Assembly: GCA_029298735.1 (NCBI GenBank)
Contig: JANSLP010000112.1
Span: 1 to 64,000, forward strand
Direction of reading: 5' to 3'
Length of the DNA stretch: 64,000 bases
Source of the DNA: Ophiostoma sp. CBS 140.51
Taxonomy: Eukaryota; Ascomycota; Sordariomycetes; Ophiostomatales; Ophiostomataceae
The translations under genes were made by a program, and so were the position numbers. Shown piece after piece: positions 21,101 through 29,731 of this stretch; the first letter of the stretch is position 1; each line of letters opens with the position of its first letter. Under the pieces are notes generated by a model. The model saw only the letters and a program-made list of their open reading frames with translations, did no database searches and was not told the origin of the DNA.

Positions 21101-21351
21101 CGATTGACAAGGCGTTCCAGGCGATGGGGTACAAGACGCAGGTGAAGAAACTGGCGGACTACTTTGATGACTATGGACTGGTCGTTGACGGTGATGACGA
21201 GGAAGACGAAGAGGAAGAGGAGGAGGAGGAGGAGGAGGATGAAGATGACGAGGACGATGAGGACGACAGTGATGAGGATGAGGACGACGACGACGACGAT
21301 GAGAGTGAAGATGAGAGTGAGGAAGAGGAGCTTGGCGGTCGTCGTCGGTGA
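18118..21351 (+). CDS. M16 family zinc metalloprotease, Sdd3/YOL098C-like
   Basis: A 1,077-aa intronless ORF. The inverted zinc motif HTLEH lies at residues 61-65 and the third ligand is the Glu of VVYSEMQ near 153, so the N-terminal active site is intact. Length and sequence fit the cytosolic fungal M16 group of yeast YOL098C (Sdd3), related to presequence protease and insulysin, which degrade peptides in a closed chamber. The first methionines have no obvious mitochondrial presequence, so a cytosolic location is likely. The C-terminus ends in about 50 almost purely Asp/Glu residues (about 1025-1074) followed by GGRRR. Two adjacent Met codons start the frame and I take the first. It is convergent with RRS1. 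Confidence 0.88.
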   Translation: MMTGHFRKIQSFQTSYAPTTITQYVSERSGMTVVVANRKGPKINGYFTLATEIFDDSGAPHTLEHLVFMGSRSYQYKGLLDKLASRAYSGTNAWTAVDHTAYTLETAGWEGFAQILPVYLEHVLLPTITDDACLTEVHHINGKGNDAGVVYSEMQALESNSGELMDLRARRHLYPENVGFRYETGGMVEALRVLTADRIREFHKEMYQPRNLAVIIVGEVDQDNLLSILDEFEESIKDDIPALDATPFKRPWIDSAQPPAIKETIVDTVEFPEDDESIGEIIVGYFGPDCNDVTATSALNVLLAYLCGSSASVLENVIVEKEALASSVSYLWESRPNSVIWLQPTGVATEKLAFVEQRLIALLKEVADGPLDMTYIRDCVARERRQVKYHAESSESFYSSNIITDYLFGKRDGSTLKDLQDLKEYDVLDAWTEDQWRDFLKKWISDAKHISILGKPSKALAKKLKAAEKERVANRKKEIGVEGLKKLQERLDQAKTANDMPIPEEVLDKWEVPGTESIHFIESRTARAGRAKSLGVVDNEAQKILDASKPGQQPLFLQFEDVPSNFVRITVHISTAGVPMILKPLLWIFSDNFFNSPIVRDGKRVDFEDVVKELEKDTISYAFRSGGSVGDAESITLQIQLEPSKYTTIIRWLRELMFDSVFDPVRLTAGVAKSLADIPENKRDGRLMSAEVEMAIHSVRDSFPAARRTLVRAVYLRRLKKLLETEPEKVVGWFEELRTSLFAFQNMRVLVTADVAQLEKTVGAGSVVSVWDVLTEELDTSKDMVPIVPPYLRNNDEGKKPGSIGTIILPMTTLDTSYSVSTTVGLTSLLDPRLPAVLVAIGYLEAVEGPLWNAVRGNGLAYGTSFGRENNVGALQFRVYRSPDASKAVAAARDAVDALASGREPLDKHLVQGAVSGIVMSLAEEQATMAMAAQQNYILGVVRGLDAGYSKTIMAAAREVTHDQIRAVMTDLIMPVFQPGTSNVVVTCAPLLEGPIDKAFQAMGYKTQVKKLADYFDDYGLVVDGDDEEDEEEEEEEEEEDEDDEDDEDDSDEDEDDDDDDESEDESEEEELGGRRR

Positions 21352-21803
21352 ACAAAGTGAAGACATGAATATCAAAAAGAGAACGAGAAAGAGGTGAACA
21401 GTATTATTACGACTTCATACAGCGTACAGCGCCCGAATACATTCTAGACAGTCTTTACTAGACCAAAGAAATGAATGATCTCACGGTTATTTCTGATCAA
21501 CGGGGATGAATTGAAAGTAAATGATGTATTCCCAAAGACGGATCCGTCCCTAAAACTATGATAACATGATAACGCCAGACAAAAGCCAGAAACAGCTATG
21601 CAAAAGAAACAGAAACAAAGAAACAAATGCCTTCCAAACGTCGCTTCTCCCACACACTCTTTTCGTCTTCTTTTTCTCCCTCCTCGTCTTCGTTCAAGCC
21701 TCCACTTTTGCACATCGCCGTCGACCCTGCAAATCGCAAAACGCCAGACACCGACGACACCAGAATGAGACAAATAACATTAAACAACAGCCTCCCGTAT
21801 CCT
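21352..21803. other. Convergent 3' intergenic region
   Basis: The 452 bases between the stop codons of the M16 gene and RRS1. It is A-rich on the plus strand in the first half and T-rich on the RRS1 strand in the second, consistent with two facing 3' UTRs. No gene was seen. Confidence 0.6.
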
Positions 21804-22442
21804 TTACGCAGCCTTCGCCGCCCGCGCTTGGTTGCTCCGCATCTTGCGCTCGTTGCGCTTGAACCGCTCTTTCCGCTCCCGCCGGCCCTCGCCCCGGTAC
21901 GAGTGGCCCTTGTCTGCCAGCTCCTGGTCCTTGCCGTACTGCGACGTTTTGACTTCCACCAGCCAGTCGGTTTCGGCCGCCGACTTGTTGGCGCCCTTGT
22001 AGCCCCATTTCCGCTCCCACTCGTTGGTCTCCTTGTTGTACTGCAGGTTCTTGCGCTGCTCGCGCGTCTTGGGCTTGATGCCCTTGCGGGCGGCAAACTG
22101 CTCCCACTTGGTCGGGGGTTTCGGCTCGGGGACGGGCTTCTCACGGGGCAGAGCCGTGGCCACAGGGGGCAGGTTCAGGAGGACGCCGTCGGTGGTGGTG
22201 CGCTCGATGCGGCAGGTTGTGAGGAGCTGGTTTACCAGGGCCTGGGCGCCGTCACGGGCAACAGCCGCCAAATCAGCCTCGTGGCGGTCCTTGTCGGCGG
22301 CAGCAGACGTAATGGTGGCCGGGTTGGCGTCGTTGGCCAGAAGCAGACCAAGGTCAAAGGTGTAGGGTGTGTCCTTTTCGACGGCGACGTTGAGCTTGGG
22401 CCCGCGCTGGCCGACGGGCGTAGAGTTGGCCTTTGTGGCCAT
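21804..22442 (-). CDS. RRS1: Ribosome biogenesis regulator Rrs1
   Basis: Rrs1 works with Rpf2 to bring the 5S RNP (5S rRNA, uL5, uL18) into the pre-60S particle in the nucleolus. The 212-aa intronless ORF is close to the yeast length (203). It has the family's DLGLLLANDANP segment near residue 30, the LPREKPVPEPKPPTKWEQFA segment near 98-117, and then KGIKPKTREQRKNLQYN. The C-terminus is strongly basic (RRERKERFKRNERKMRSNQ). The gene is divergent from RRP3 across a 580-bp shared promoter. Confidence 0.95.
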   Translation of the reverse strand: MATKANSTPVGQRGPKLNVAVEKDTPYTFDLGLLLANDANPATITSAAADKDRHEADLAAVARDGAQALVNQLLTTCRIERTTTDGVLLNLPPVATALPREKPVPEPKPPTKWEQFAARKGIKPKTREQRKNLQYNKETNEWERKWGYKGANKSAAETDWLVEVKTSQYGKDQELADKGHSYRGEGRRERKERFKRNERKMRSNQARAAKAA

Positions 22443-23022
22443 TTTGTGTGGTGGGTTGGGGTGAGGGAAGGTGGTTGTATAGAGTCGGTGAAGTTGTATG
22501 AAAATGTTGTCGTGAAGTCGTGAAGTTTGACGTCGATGTTTTGTCGCCGATGTTCAAGGAAACAGCGATTGGGAGGCAGGAACGTCCAGTACCAAAGGCT
22601 ATTCGAACTTTTTTCCTGCAGAAAAAAATAAAGTGGAGAAACCAGCCGCCGATAAGTCTGATAACGGTTGCCAGTGTGGAGCGTCTTGAGAGCGACACGT
22701 GATGCTGCCATTAAGGTGTCTGTTTTTGAGAGAATTGCACGTGCCCAGACCGATAAGCCCAAAAGACCCTCTTTAGAACAGAGACCCACCAGACGTGCAG
22801 AGCTTATCGATAAAAAAGAGGCAGAAAAAAAGATCTTGGCGGGCAGGTGCGACCGCCCAACATCTTGCCTCGTTTTTTGCGTCTATCTCTCCATCTCGTC
22901 CGCCGAAACTCAGCAAAACACATCCGCATCTGAACCCTCTCATGTAAACGCATGACTCCAGAAGATATCATAACCGACTCTATCCTCACAAACGTCACAA
23001 CACTCACCACCCGCCCACAACC
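22443..23022. promoter_or_regulatory. Divergent promoter of RRS1 and RRP3 with three CGATAAG sites
   Basis: The 580 bp between the two start codons hold CGATAAG at 22650-22656 and 22751-22757, and in the other orientation (CTTATCG) at 22803-22809. The last is part of the palindrome TTATCGATAA. About 0.07 copies of a 7-mer would be expected by chance on both strands. The LSG1/LTV1 promoter has one copy. The element resembles the yeast PAC box core (CGATGAG) with one base changed. A regulatory role is inference. Confidence 0.55.
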
Positions 23023-24705
23023 ATGGACTCCCACGCGGCCGGCCCTCGGGCCAAGAAGGCCAAACTCGACAAGACGAGCAGCAAGAAAGCCGTGAAGCCG
23101 GTGAAGGCTGAGAAGGCCGACAAGGCCGACAAGACCGACAAGACTGACAAGAGCGAGAAGAGCGCCAAGGCTCTGACAAAGAAGACAAAGAAGACCGGCA
23201 CAATAGAAAAGATGGAGAAGACAAAATCAAAACGGCCGATAGAGGTGGTCGAGGAGGAGGAGGTCGACGAAGAGGATGAAGAGGAGGCAGAAGAGACAGC
23301 TGCCGATGGGTTGAATGACGTCGCAGAAAACGAAGAGGAAGAGGAGATTGAGGAGGCAGCTGCGACTGAAGAGGAAGATCTGCCAAAAACGTTCAAGGAA
23401 CTAGGCCTAGTCGACGTTCTTTGCGAGATCTGCGATACCCTCAAGTTCACAACGCCGACACCCATCCAGGCCAAGGCCGTGCCCGTTGCCCTCCAGAACC
23501 GCGACGTCATTGGCACTGCTGAGACCGGTTCCGGCAAGACGCTCGCGTTCGCTCTCCCCATCCTGCAAGCCCTGCTGGCCAAGCCGCGGCCGTTCTTTGG
23601 CCTTGTGCTCGCACCGACGCGTGAGCTGGCCGTCCAGATTGGCCAGACCTTTGAGGCTTTTTCGAGCATCGCGCTGCGGTGTGCCGTCATTGTCGGCGGT
23701 ATGGACATGGTCCCGCAGACCATTGCTCTCGGCAAGAAGCCGCACGTCATCGTCGCGACACCGGGTCGTCTGCTCGACCATTTGGAAAAGACAAAGGGCT
23801 TCTCGCTGGCGCACCTCCGCTACCTCGTCATTGACGAGGCCGACCGTCTGCTCGACATGGACTTTGGTCCCATTCTCGAAAAGATTCTCAAGCACCTGCC
23901 CCGCGAGCGCCGCACCATGCTGTTCTCGGCCACCATGTCCAAGAAAGTCGAGAGCCTGCAGCGTGCTTCTTTGAGGGACCCAGTGCGTGTCACCGTCACC
24001 AACCCCGGCGCGGGGCCCGACGGCCAGCAAATGGTCTCCACCCTCAAGCAGAGCATGCTGCTCGTGCCCCTTGTCAAGAAGGACGTGGCGCTCGTGCACA
24101 TAATCAACGAGTACAGTGGCCGATCCGTCATTGTCTTTACGCGCACCATTTACGAGACACACCGTGTGGCCTTTTTGTTGCGCGCGCTGGGTTTCGGTGC
24201 CATCCCGCTCAACGGAAAACTCAGCCAGTCCGCCCGTCTCGCCGCCCTCAACAAGATCAAGTCGGGCGGTCGCGATATCCTGGTCGCCACGGACATTGCC
24301 GCGCGTGGTCTCGATATACCGCGGATTAGTATCGTCATCAACTACGATGTCCCGCAAGACAGCAAGACGTATGTGCACCGTGTCGGCCGTACCGCGCGTG
24401 CCGGCAAGTCGGGCCATGCCATCAACCTGGTCACCCAATACGACGTGCTTCACTTTTTGGCAATCGAAAAGGCCATTGGCATGGAGCGCCAGATCAAGCC
24501 GCTGCCTATTGACAAGGAAGAGATGGAGGTCTTCCGCCCGCGCGTCGAGGAGGCGCAACGGCACGCCAAGGCCGAGATGCGTGTTTGGCAGGAACAGCAG
24601 GCGAACCACGGCAAGCGCAGTGGTGGCCGTCCGCGGAACAATGGGTCGGGCGTGTTGGGCGGCCGTGGCGGTCGGAATGACGACATGGACCGTGGGGAGT
24701 TGTAA
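23023..24705 (+). CDS. RRP3: DEAD-box RNA helicase Rrp3 (DDX47 family)
   Basis: Nucleolar ATP-dependent helicase needed for early pre-rRNA cleavages leading to 18S rRNA and the 40S subunit. The 560-aa intronless ORF starts with a Lys/Ala/Asp-rich tail, including tandem KADKADKTDKTDK-type units, and an acidic block (residues 75-118). All helicase motifs are present: Q motif from F124 to Q149, motif I AETGSGKT at 166-173 (Glu in place of the commoner Gln, as in other Rrp3 proteins), PTRELA near 198, DEAD at 271-274, SAT at 302-304 and HRVGRTAR at 452-459. The C-terminal tail is Arg/Gly-rich. The ATG at 23023 follows a CAACC context and no upstream in-frame ATG was seen. Confidence 0.94.
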   Translation: MDSHAAGPRAKKAKLDKTSSKKAVKPVKAEKADKADKTDKTDKSEKSAKALTKKTKKTGTIEKMEKTKSKRPIEVVEEEEVDEEDEEEAEETAADGLNDVAENEEEEEIEEAAATEEEDLPKTFKELGLVDVLCEICDTLKFTTPTPIQAKAVPVALQNRDVIGTAETGSGKTLAFALPILQALLAKPRPFFGLVLAPTRELAVQIGQTFEAFSSIALRCAVIVGGMDMVPQTIALGKKPHVIVATPGRLLDHLEKTKGFSLAHLRYLVIDEADRLLDMDFGPILEKILKHLPRERRTMLFSATMSKKVESLQRASLRDPVRVTVTNPGAGPDGQQMVSTLKQSMLLVPLVKKDVALVHIINEYSGRSVIVFTRTIYETHRVAFLLRALGFGAIPLNGKLSQSARLAALNKIKSGGRDILVATDIAARGLDIPRISIVINYDVPQDSKTYVHRVGRTARAGKSGHAINLVTQYDVLHFLAIEKAIGMERQIKPLPIDKEEMEVFRPRVEEAQRHAKAEMRVWQEQQANHGKRSGGRPRNNGSGVLGGRGGRNDDMDRGEL

Positions 24706-25328
24706 TAGGTCTGAGTGGTGAGGTGGCATTATTCGGAGTTCTTTTCTACATTTACAATACACTTGTACATTTTTATTTCCATCACTGCTGGTGGTTTCGT
24801 TGTTTTCTTGTTCTGTTTGATAGCCTTTGAGCGATGATTTACAGGAGTTCAAAAGGTAAAAGTTTGGATTTTAACTCGTTTATGCAATTGTTCTTCTTTT
24901 TGGACTCAGCATTTGGATATAATATACAAAGATCAATACTTCAACTCTCCCAATCCTGAATGCGTTGTAGTCTGTTCTCATCTGCCATGCAGCGGGTATC
25001 TTCCTTCACCTTTGTGAGAATGTCCGCTCAAAAGGGCAACTAATAGTGGAGCCAACAACGGACACCAATGGGCGTTGCCGCCGCGCCGGTATCGTCCCGC
25101 TTTGCCCTTGTCTTAAGCGCCCGACAACGACAGGCGCCAGGGGTCGATCCTCTTCTTTCTTTTATTCTACACGTTTCTCTTCCCATTCTCTGTTTGTGTG
25201 TGAACTGTGTTCATTTTGGGAAGCGCTGAGAGGCTGAAAAGGGACAAAGTGTGAAAGAGAGCAGGCACAGACAGGACCAGACCAGACTCCTGGATTCAGG
25301 GACAGTCAGGGACAGTCAGGAACAGCCG

Positions 25329-25499
25329 ATGCTTCTACGACAATCATTTCCTCAGGGGAAAGAAGAGAAAATCCCGCCTCGCCGTCCAGTGGCGTCTCCA
25401 CGATTCGCGCCGGCCGCAGGAAAGGGTCGCAGGAATGTTATGGATGTGGATTTGGAGGAATTCATGATGTTCAGACGAGGCCAATTTGGAGACGAATAA
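25329..25499 (+). CDS. Possible small protein or terminal exon (56 aa)
   Basis: The ORF from ATG 25329 ends in a stretch with a coding look (MDVDLEEFMMFRRGQFGDE) and a locally higher GC content than its flanks. Another short ORF upstream, 25068 to about 25229, starts MGVAAAPVSSRFALVLSARQ, which resembles a mitochondrial-type N-terminus. The two could be exons of one small gene, but I could not identify a convincing intron between them and do not recognise the product. It may be chance. Confidence 0.2.
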   Translation: MLLRQSFPQGKEEKIPPRRPVASPRFAPAAGKGRRNVMDVDLEEFMMFRRGQFGDE

Positions 25500-27265
25500 A
25501 GAGGTGGACGACAGAAAGTAATGTAGTGTGACATGTGTTGTCTATTACTATATGATTAATTCAAACATTTCACGAAAAACCTCAGCATGACTGTCTACTG
25601 TCTTCTTGAGTTTGCGGATTAGCTGTCGACACACATTTCCAGAAAGACTAACAAAGCATACTGAGTGTCATTCAATCTATTTATATCGCAAGCGAAGACT
25701 GCCATGTGACGAAAGAGTCTGTGCAAAGGAAACAGGCGAACAAACAAGCGAGCAAAAGCGAGCATACAACGCACTCGATATCGTTGCTGCATAGTAACAG
25801 TCCGATCATCACATAGTCCAAAACACTTTATCCAGCACTGTCACTTCGTTCTTCTTTTCTTTTCCGGTTTCCTCCCCATTTACATCCTTCTCTTCTCTTC
25901 GTTCACTTCTTTCACATCACAACACCCCTGTCGACTATCTCGCACATCCCACCATAATACCACCCTGGTCGACTTTGGTCGGACGCCAAGTTCTGGGCGG
26001 CGGGCCTATGAGATCGCTTGCTATACCCCTGTCAAGTCCCGTCCCGCCCCAAGCTCAATACGACCGTGCTTAAATCCTCGTCATGTTTCCCTTGGTGTTG
26101 ACATTTAAGCGCCGGCCAGTTCTGTGTGCTGTTGTACTTTTCTGCAAGTTCATGTATATGTTTTTTGTGTGCATTCCGTGTGATCCTGAGCGGTCGGCTG
26201 TCTGCACTTTCAACAGCGATTGGCCTTTTCGATCGCAGACAGACTCTGAGAACAGGTGACGAAAAGAGGAAAGATGGCCAGACCGGCCTCTTCCTCTCAT
26301 GCCATTCCTCTTCCTTTCTCTCTACCCGGCCGTCGGAACAACCTCGAGTGCAGAAGCTTGGCTTTTTCTGCGTCTACTATCATATCCTACCCTTCACCCA
26401 TTCTCCTCTACGTCGTATCGCCATCCGGACCCATCATGGAGACCGCCATGGAGACCGGTGGGCCTAGATCATCACACTTTTCTAGTCCATGTCGTCCGTT
26501 CTGTCCTTTCCCACTTGGGAGAGTGTGCCGATATTTCCTACTTTCCCATTGTCCGCGCATGGCAAACCACACTTTTCACATCCTCTCCAAGCCGCCTGCA
26601 TCCCCAGTTATCTTCTCCATACTACATCACCTCCTTAGACTTACAGAATAGCGTGCCTTTTCGTACCCTTCTTCTCATCCCACGCTAGACTCGTCGTAGC
26701 TGTTCATCCTGCAGTCACCCAAGGATAGGGCGGCTGCATGGACTGATATTGTCGAATACCGTATGGTTTTCCGTCTGTCTCTTTGCCGCTGTCGTTGGCT
26801 TATTTTCTCGTGGAGATTCACACTCTCCATGCATGCCTCCCCCAAAAAAAGTGATGAGATAGAGAGACTATTCCGTACAGAGAAGGAGCAGTCGTCACCC
26901 AGAATCGTATTGATCAACTCTGCCGACCGCTCATGTCAATATGTTGATATATCGTAGTTCGTCCACTTAGTTTCTTCCCTGGTCGCGACTTTTTCGTTTC
27001 TCTCTTTTGATTTTTGTTTCCTCTGTTCTGACCCAGCGTATCTACATCAATTCCTTCTTTTTATTGTGTGTCTCGAAAGCAAGCAGGACTTCTTTCTCTT
27101 TACCTTCTTTTCTATCCCCATTAATCTATATTGTTCCCTCTACTTCTTCTTTCTGTGGCTTCTGCAGGTAGATCGGCCGTGAAACATCACTCTTTGCATC
27201 ACAAAACATCTATACGCCCTCTTAATTTTTATTCGCTTTTCCTTGCTCCCCATTACTCACATAAT

Positions 27266-27301
27266 ATGGTCTCGACTCGTTTCTACAGCTTTACGATTTA
27301 G
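27266..27301 (+). promoter_or_regulatory. Short uORF upstream of the cysteine-rich membrane-protein gene
   Basis: ATG 27266 opens an 11-codon frame (MVSTRFYSFTI) closed by TAG at 27299-27301, 84 bases before the main start. It would be in the leader if transcription begins in the CT-rich region upstream. TTCTACAG and ATTTAG in the same stretch could instead be splice acceptors that remove it. Confidence 0.3.
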
Positions 27302-27385
27302 AGGCCGGCCTCACGGACAAAACAACCTCTTTCTACTTTCTCTTTCTTTCCTCTCTCTTTTTCTACATTCACATAGACCTTCACA

Positions 27386-29731
27386 ATGGCCCGGTTACAC
27401 CATTCTGGCCGCCTAGCCACGGCCATGTTCGCCATCTTCAGTCTTCTTCTGTCCTCCTCCATCACTACAGCTATCCAGGTCGCTCCTAACTCGCCTTGTG
27501 CTTCGCTCTGCATCGACAGCGCTGGCCTCGACACCTCCGACCCAAACTCGTCCAACACGGTCAATGCCGACATGGTCTGCAACGACGCCGATTTTGTCTC
27601 CTCAACAGCTGGCAAGAAGTGGACAGCGTGCATGGGCTGTCTGCAAAACAGCACTTTTTCCCAGGGCGCCGAGAGCGACCAGGCCTGGTTTTTCTACAAC
27701 CTGCGGTACAATGTCGACTACTGCATCTTTGGCTACCCGAATGCAAGCGACGTTGGCTCGAGCCCGTGCCAAACATCGACGGCCTGCGGCCCGCTGCAGG
27801 GTAACATGTTTGACGGTATTCCCAGCATGGGCAACCAGACCGAGTTTGACTACTGCTCGGCCAACGGCACGACACTGACGAGCACACTGTTCAAGGGTTG
27901 CACGGCGTGTGTCGGTGGCGGCGGTGACCAAAACATTATTGCCAACTCGCTGATCGCTCTGGAGGCGGGCTGCCTACAGCAGCTGCCGGTCGATGAGGCC
28001 GTCGGTCTCAGCGGGTCGGTGTTTGCGACAGCGACGACCATTTCCATTGTGGCGCCGACAGAAACGGGTGGTTCCGGTTCTGGGTCGTCTGGCTCCGACT
28101 CTAGCGGTCACCGTGTGGCCACCACCACCATTGCCGTCATTGTCGTTGTGGCCCTGCTGGCCATTGCCGCCGTCTGTGGGTTCGCATTTGTTTGCTACCG
28201 CAAGCGTCGCGGCTCGGCTCGTCGGGGTGCGGGCGGTGGTGTGAAGAGTGTTTTCCGCAAGAACAAGGAGCAAGACAACTTTTACGGTTTTGGGGGTGGT
28301 ATCGGCAGTGGTGGTGGTGGCGGCGGCGGCATTCCTAGCGGCGGTATCACGGGTAGCGGTCTCGGTGGATTCGTGTCTGTCCCTACTGGCGGTGCCAGCA
28401 TTCGCGGTTCCCCGGCGTCTGCGTCCGGCCCGACTGGCTGGTCATCCCGTTTCCCATCGAGTGACCACATCACTTCGCCGCTCAGCTTCCAGTGCCGTGC
28501 GAGTGCTACAAGTCTTGACGAAATGGTCGACCTCAAGGCTATCTCGGAAGCCGCTCCTCCGGTTCCTGCTGTTCCTTCTGGTGGCGGTCGTGGCAATGGC
28601 CACAGCCGCAGCAACAGTGCCGGCAGCATGGAGATTGGTGTGACCCTGCAAGAGCATAAACTACAGCAACAGGTTCCCGCTGCTGCACGCAGGAAGCACC
28701 AGAAGCCGCAGGCCATTAGCAGTGCCGCCATCCAAGCCGCCATCTCGGCTGCTGCGTCGCCCAACACTTTGAACAATGGCACAAACGGCACAAACGGTCT
28801 TGGTACCGGTGGCAGCAGCGGACACTTGCCGGCCATTGTCGAGTCGCCATTCCCGTCGCCGATGCCTGCCGCCCAGCAAAACAACACTACGGACAACATT
28901 GGCATGCGCATCCACTCGTCCGACTTTGACAAGAAGGGGTATGCCGAAGCAGCCGTCGCAGCCTCGCAGTCACCACCGCCGCGTCTGCACCAGCTCAAGA
29001 CATCCTTCTCTCCGCACTTGGGCACCAACTCGTCGCCCTCGTACAACACGCCCACATCGTCGACAGCACTACTGTCGTCCACCTCACTCAACAACCAGCT
29101 GCCGTCACCCCCCACGGGCCATGGCGGAGGTGGCTACAACCCGGCCATGTATGTTCCGCCTCAACAGCGCGGCTATCAGCACCCGACATCTGCCTCGCCT
29201 AGCGGTGCTGCCGGCCCTTCACCAAACACCGCCTATGCCAACATGGCCGCCGGCAAACGTGGTGTCTACCAGGGCTGGTCGGCCATGGTGACGGCAGCTC
29301 AACAGTACCAGCAGCAACAGCTGCAGATGAACCACGCATCAGGGACCACGTCCTTGCCTGTGTCGGCCGTCGGCTCGTACCGCGGCGAACGTGAGCCTGT
29401 TTCGGCCATTTCAGTGGCGTCATCCAACGGTCTCGGGTCGGCGACCATGGCTGTTCGCCAGACGTTCTCGGATCGGGAACCTCAGTCGGCTGGTGGTGCA
29501 GGAGCTGGCGATGTCTCGGCGACGTCAATGAACCCGCCCAATGGAGGCTTCCCACCGGTGTCTGCGACGTCGTCTCGCCAACTGACAAAGTCGCCGCATG
29601 CGCGATCACCACACGCGAAAGCCAAGTCGCCGTATGGCAAGTCGTCGGCACATGCGCGGTCGCCGCACACGCAGACCGAGATTGTCCAGACGGACTTTCT
29701 GCCGCCGCCACCAGCACGGACGAGAAGATGA
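27386..29731 (+). CDS. Secreted, single-pass cysteine-rich membrane protein ('LPXTG-domain' family name in fungi)
   Basis: A 781-aa intronless ORF with a clear plan. A signal peptide covers about 1-29 and a compact ectodomain spans about 30-225 with 12 cysteines and several N-glycosylation sequons (NST, NAS, NQT, NGT). A Gly/Ser hinge, a membrane helix at about 247-270, a basic stop-transfer YRKRRGSARR, and a long Gly/Ser/Pro/Gln-rich cytoplasmic part follow. The ectodomain pattern (PNSPCASLC, VCNDADF, ACMGCLQNST, YNLRYNVDYC) resembles proteins labelled 'LPXTG-domain-containing' in Sordariomycetes from memory. No LPXTG sorting motif is seen and none would work in a fungus. The tail ends with SPHA/SPHT-type repeats. 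A surface sensor or wall-associated role is a guess; no enzymatic motif is visible. Confidence 0.75.
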   Translation: MARLHHSGRLATAMFAIFSLLLSSSITTAIQVAPNSPCASLCIDSAGLDTSDPNSSNTVNADMVCNDADFVSSTAGKKWTACMGCLQNSTFSQGAESDQAWFFYNLRYNVDYCIFGYPNASDVGSSPCQTSTACGPLQGNMFDGIPSMGNQTEFDYCSANGTTLTSTLFKGCTACVGGGGDQNIIANSLIALEAGCLQQLPVDEAVGLSGSVFATATTISIVAPTETGGSGSGSSGSDSSGHRVATTTIAVIVVVALLAIAAVCGFAFVCYRKRRGSARRGAGGGVKSVFRKNKEQDNFYGFGGGIGSGGGGGGGIPSGGITGSGLGGFVSVPTGGASIRGSPASASGPTGWSSRFPSSDHITSPLSFQCRASATSLDEMVDLKAISEAAPPVPAVPSGGGRGNGHSRSNSAGSMEIGVTLQEHKLQQQVPAAARRKHQKPQAISSAAIQAAISAAASPNTLNNGTNGTNGLGTGGSSGHLPAIVESPFPSPMPAAQQNNTTDNIGMRIHSSDFDKKGYAEAAVAASQSPPPRLHQLKTSFSPHLGTNSSPSYNTPTSSTALLSSTSLNNQLPSPPTGHGGGGYNPAMYVPPQQRGYQHPTSASPSGAAGPSPNTAYANMAAGKRGVYQGWSAMVTAAQQYQQQQLQMNHASGTTSLPVSAVGSYRGEREPVSAISVASSNGLGSATMAVRQTFSDREPQSAGGAGAGDVSATSMNPPNGGFPPVSATSSRQLTKSPHARSPHAKAKSPYGKSSAHARSPHTQTEIVQTDFLPPPPARTRR

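Larger units (their letters stand above)
24706..27385. other. Intergenic 2.7 kb between RRP3 and the membrane-protein gene
   Basis: AT-rich sequence after RRP3, then mixed sequence, then a pyrimidine-rich stretch (about 26.3-27.38 kb) typical of a long leader. Two small ORFs near 25.07-25.50 kb and a uORF at 27266 are described separately. No tRNA or transposon signal was found. A duplicated GGGACAGTCA unit lies near 25300-25320. Confidence 0.55.

Noticed and set aside
25200..25235. CTGAGA-like sequence considered as a TPP riboswitch core
   Set aside because: The second conserved element (AACCTGAT region) is missing nearby, and no thiamine gene is present.
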